64,000 nt of DNA from positions 62,001-126,000 of the forward strand of contig NZ_FNOH01000007.1 in the NCBI RefSeq assembly GCF_900106535.1. The letters run 5' to 3'. The position numbers and the translations under genes are program-made. This DNA is from Myxococcus xanthus. GTDB lineage: Bacteria; Myxococcota; Myxococcia; Myxococcales; Myxococcaceae. The stretch's first letter is position 1, and each line of letters starts with the position of its first letter. Positions 63,198 through 64,000 of the stretch are shown here, piece by piece. The notes beneath the pieces were generated by a model. That model had not been told where the DNA came from. It did not search any database and was given only the letters and a program-made list of their open reading frames with translations.

Positions 63198-64000
63198 GTG
63201 ATTCCCTATTGGCACGCCCCCTCGATTGAGCTGGGGCCCCTGAAAATCGAGCCCTTCGGCATCCTCGTCGCGGTGGGCATCCTGTTGGCCGCTCGCCTGC
63301 TTGGCCGGAACGCCGAGCGCGAAGGCCTGAACCCGGAGCCGCTCGCCGACTTCGCGCCCTGGGGCGTGGGCGTCGGCGTCGTCGTGGGCCACTGGGTGCA
63401 CCTGTTCTTCTACCACCCGGAGGAGCTGTCCAAGAGCCCGTTCCAGATTTTGAAGGTCTGGGATGGCCTGTCCTCGTTCGGTGGCCTTCTGGGCGGCATC
63501 CTCGCCGCCGTCGTGTTCTTCAAGGTCCGCAAGCTGCGCTTCTCGGACTACGCGGACTCGTTCGCCCTGGGCGTGGCGCCGGGCTGGGCGGTGGCGCGGC
63601 TGGGCTGCTTCGCCGTGCATGACCACCCGGGCGTGCCCACGGACTTCTTCCTGGCGGTGGCCTTCCCCGGCGGCCCCCGGCACGACCTGGGCATGTACGA
63701 CGCCATGGCGCTCTTCGCCATCAGCGGCGTGCTGTACGCCCTGCGCAACGCGGGGAAGCTGAAGGGGCGCCTGCTGCCGCTGCTGGCGGTGCTGTACGCG
63801 GCGTGCCGCTTCTTCTTCGACTTCCTGCGCGCCACGGACATGGCCTACGTGGACGCCCGCTACTTCGGACTGACGCCCGCGCAGTACGGCTGCATCGCGC
63901 TGGCGCTCTACGGCATCTGGGGCGTCCTGCGGCCTCAGGCGCCGGGCGCGGCCTCCTCGCCGCCGCCGTCGTCGCCGAAGAGCCCGGGAACGGTAGGCGT
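63198..64000 (+). CDS. Lgt-like prolipoprotein diacylglyceryl transferase paralogue (3' end outside window)
   Basis: 267 residues visible from a GTG with GGAG ten bases upstream. Seven hydrophobic segments and the Lgt layout are clear: IEPFGILVAVGI, KVWDGLSSFGGLLGGILAA, APGWAVARLGCFAVHDHPG, and ACRFFFDFLRATD. Compared with E. coli Lgt from memory, several key residues differ: Tyr26 is Phe, His103 (HGGL) is Phe in SFGGL, Asn146 is Cys in RLGCF, and Glu243 is Asp, while both essential arginines remain. It is thus a diverged family member whose transferase activity is doubtful. The frame is open to the right edge. Confidence 0.8.
   Translation, partial: MIPYWHAPSIELGPLKIEPFGILVAVGILLAARLLGRNAEREGLNPEPLADFAPWGVGVGVVVGHWVHLFFYHPEELSKSPFQILKVWDGLSSFGGLLGGILAAVVFFKVRKLRFSDYADSFALGVAPGWAVARLGCFAVHDHPGVPTDFFLAVAFPGGPRHDLGMYDAMALFAISGVLYALRNAGKLKGRLLPLLAVLYAACRFFFDFLRATDMAYVDARYFGLTPAQYGCIALALYGIWGVLRPQAPGAASSPPPSSPKSPGTVG

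Overview
The window is high-GC (roughly 70% by eye), densely coding DNA from a myxobacterium, most likely Myxococcus xanthus or a very close relative. The best evidence is a subtilisin-like protease and small-protein pair matching PopC/PopD, two lipoprotein toxin/immunity pairs of the SitA6/SitI6 (double-CXXCG) type, and a Myxococcales-restricted DUF2378 protein. Frequent GTG starts, TGATG/ATGA stop-start overlaps and many sensor kinases fit the same assignment. No tRNA, rRNA, CRISPR array or intact insertion sequence was recognised.

Layout. 1-9.2 kb (mostly minus strand): gyrB (cut by the left edge), a small membrane protein, a GNAT acetyltransferase, a CPA2 antiporter coupled to an XRE-EIIA-like regulator, a lone receiver domain beside a decayed hybrid kinase, a DUF2378 protein and a class V aminotransferase. 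9.3-18 kb: an M20 peptidase, an ATP-grasp relic, a GT-C membrane protein, the first sitA6-sitI6 pair, and an Mla-type lipid-transport operon (lipoprotein, MlaE, MlaF, MlaD). 18-29 kb: recF with an upstream PAS kinase, an AlkC-like HEAT protein, the second sitI6-sitA6 pair facing it, two coupled DUF1990 genes (one fused to DUF4126), and dnaN. The order dnaN-recF-gyrB on one strand is the ancestral replication-origin order, but the genes are spread over about 27 kb.

29-38.8 kb is a signalling region. It holds a sigma factor/anti-sigma-like/outer-membrane-protein operon, then a divergent four-gene operon: a stand-alone cobalamin-binding protein with the Wx9EH motif of CarH-type B12 photoreceptors, an unknown helical protein, a hybrid kinase-like protein lacking its phospho-acceptor and N box, and a complete hybrid histidine kinase. 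An XRE regulator and a methyl-accepting chemotaxis protein follow. 39-52.4 kb is rich in lipid and envelope genes: two acyl-CoA synthetase paralogues, a beta-lactamase-like protein, a quinone-oxidoreductase-like enzyme, a secreted lipase, a lipoprotein alpha/beta hydrolase, a large outer-membrane protein, a lipoprotein, and a TetR-KAS III-acyl-CoA ligase operon whose KAS III lacks the usual His and Asn. 53-64 kb: an Lrp/AsnC regulator with an aminotransferase, a short-chain dehydrogenase, a soluble lytic transglycosylase, a lipoprotein with five His/Cys-rich EGF-like repeats, a gene-poor stretch, popD-popC, and a divergent Lgt-like gene running off the right edge.

The most interesting candidates for new biology are the B12-photoreceptor-like two-component operon at 31.8-36.3 kb and the two Sit toxin/immunity cassettes inserted among replication genes. 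Single-gene oddities are the KAS III without a full triad, the Lgt paralogue with changed catalytic residues, and the HGHxHGDHCHC repeat lipoprotein.
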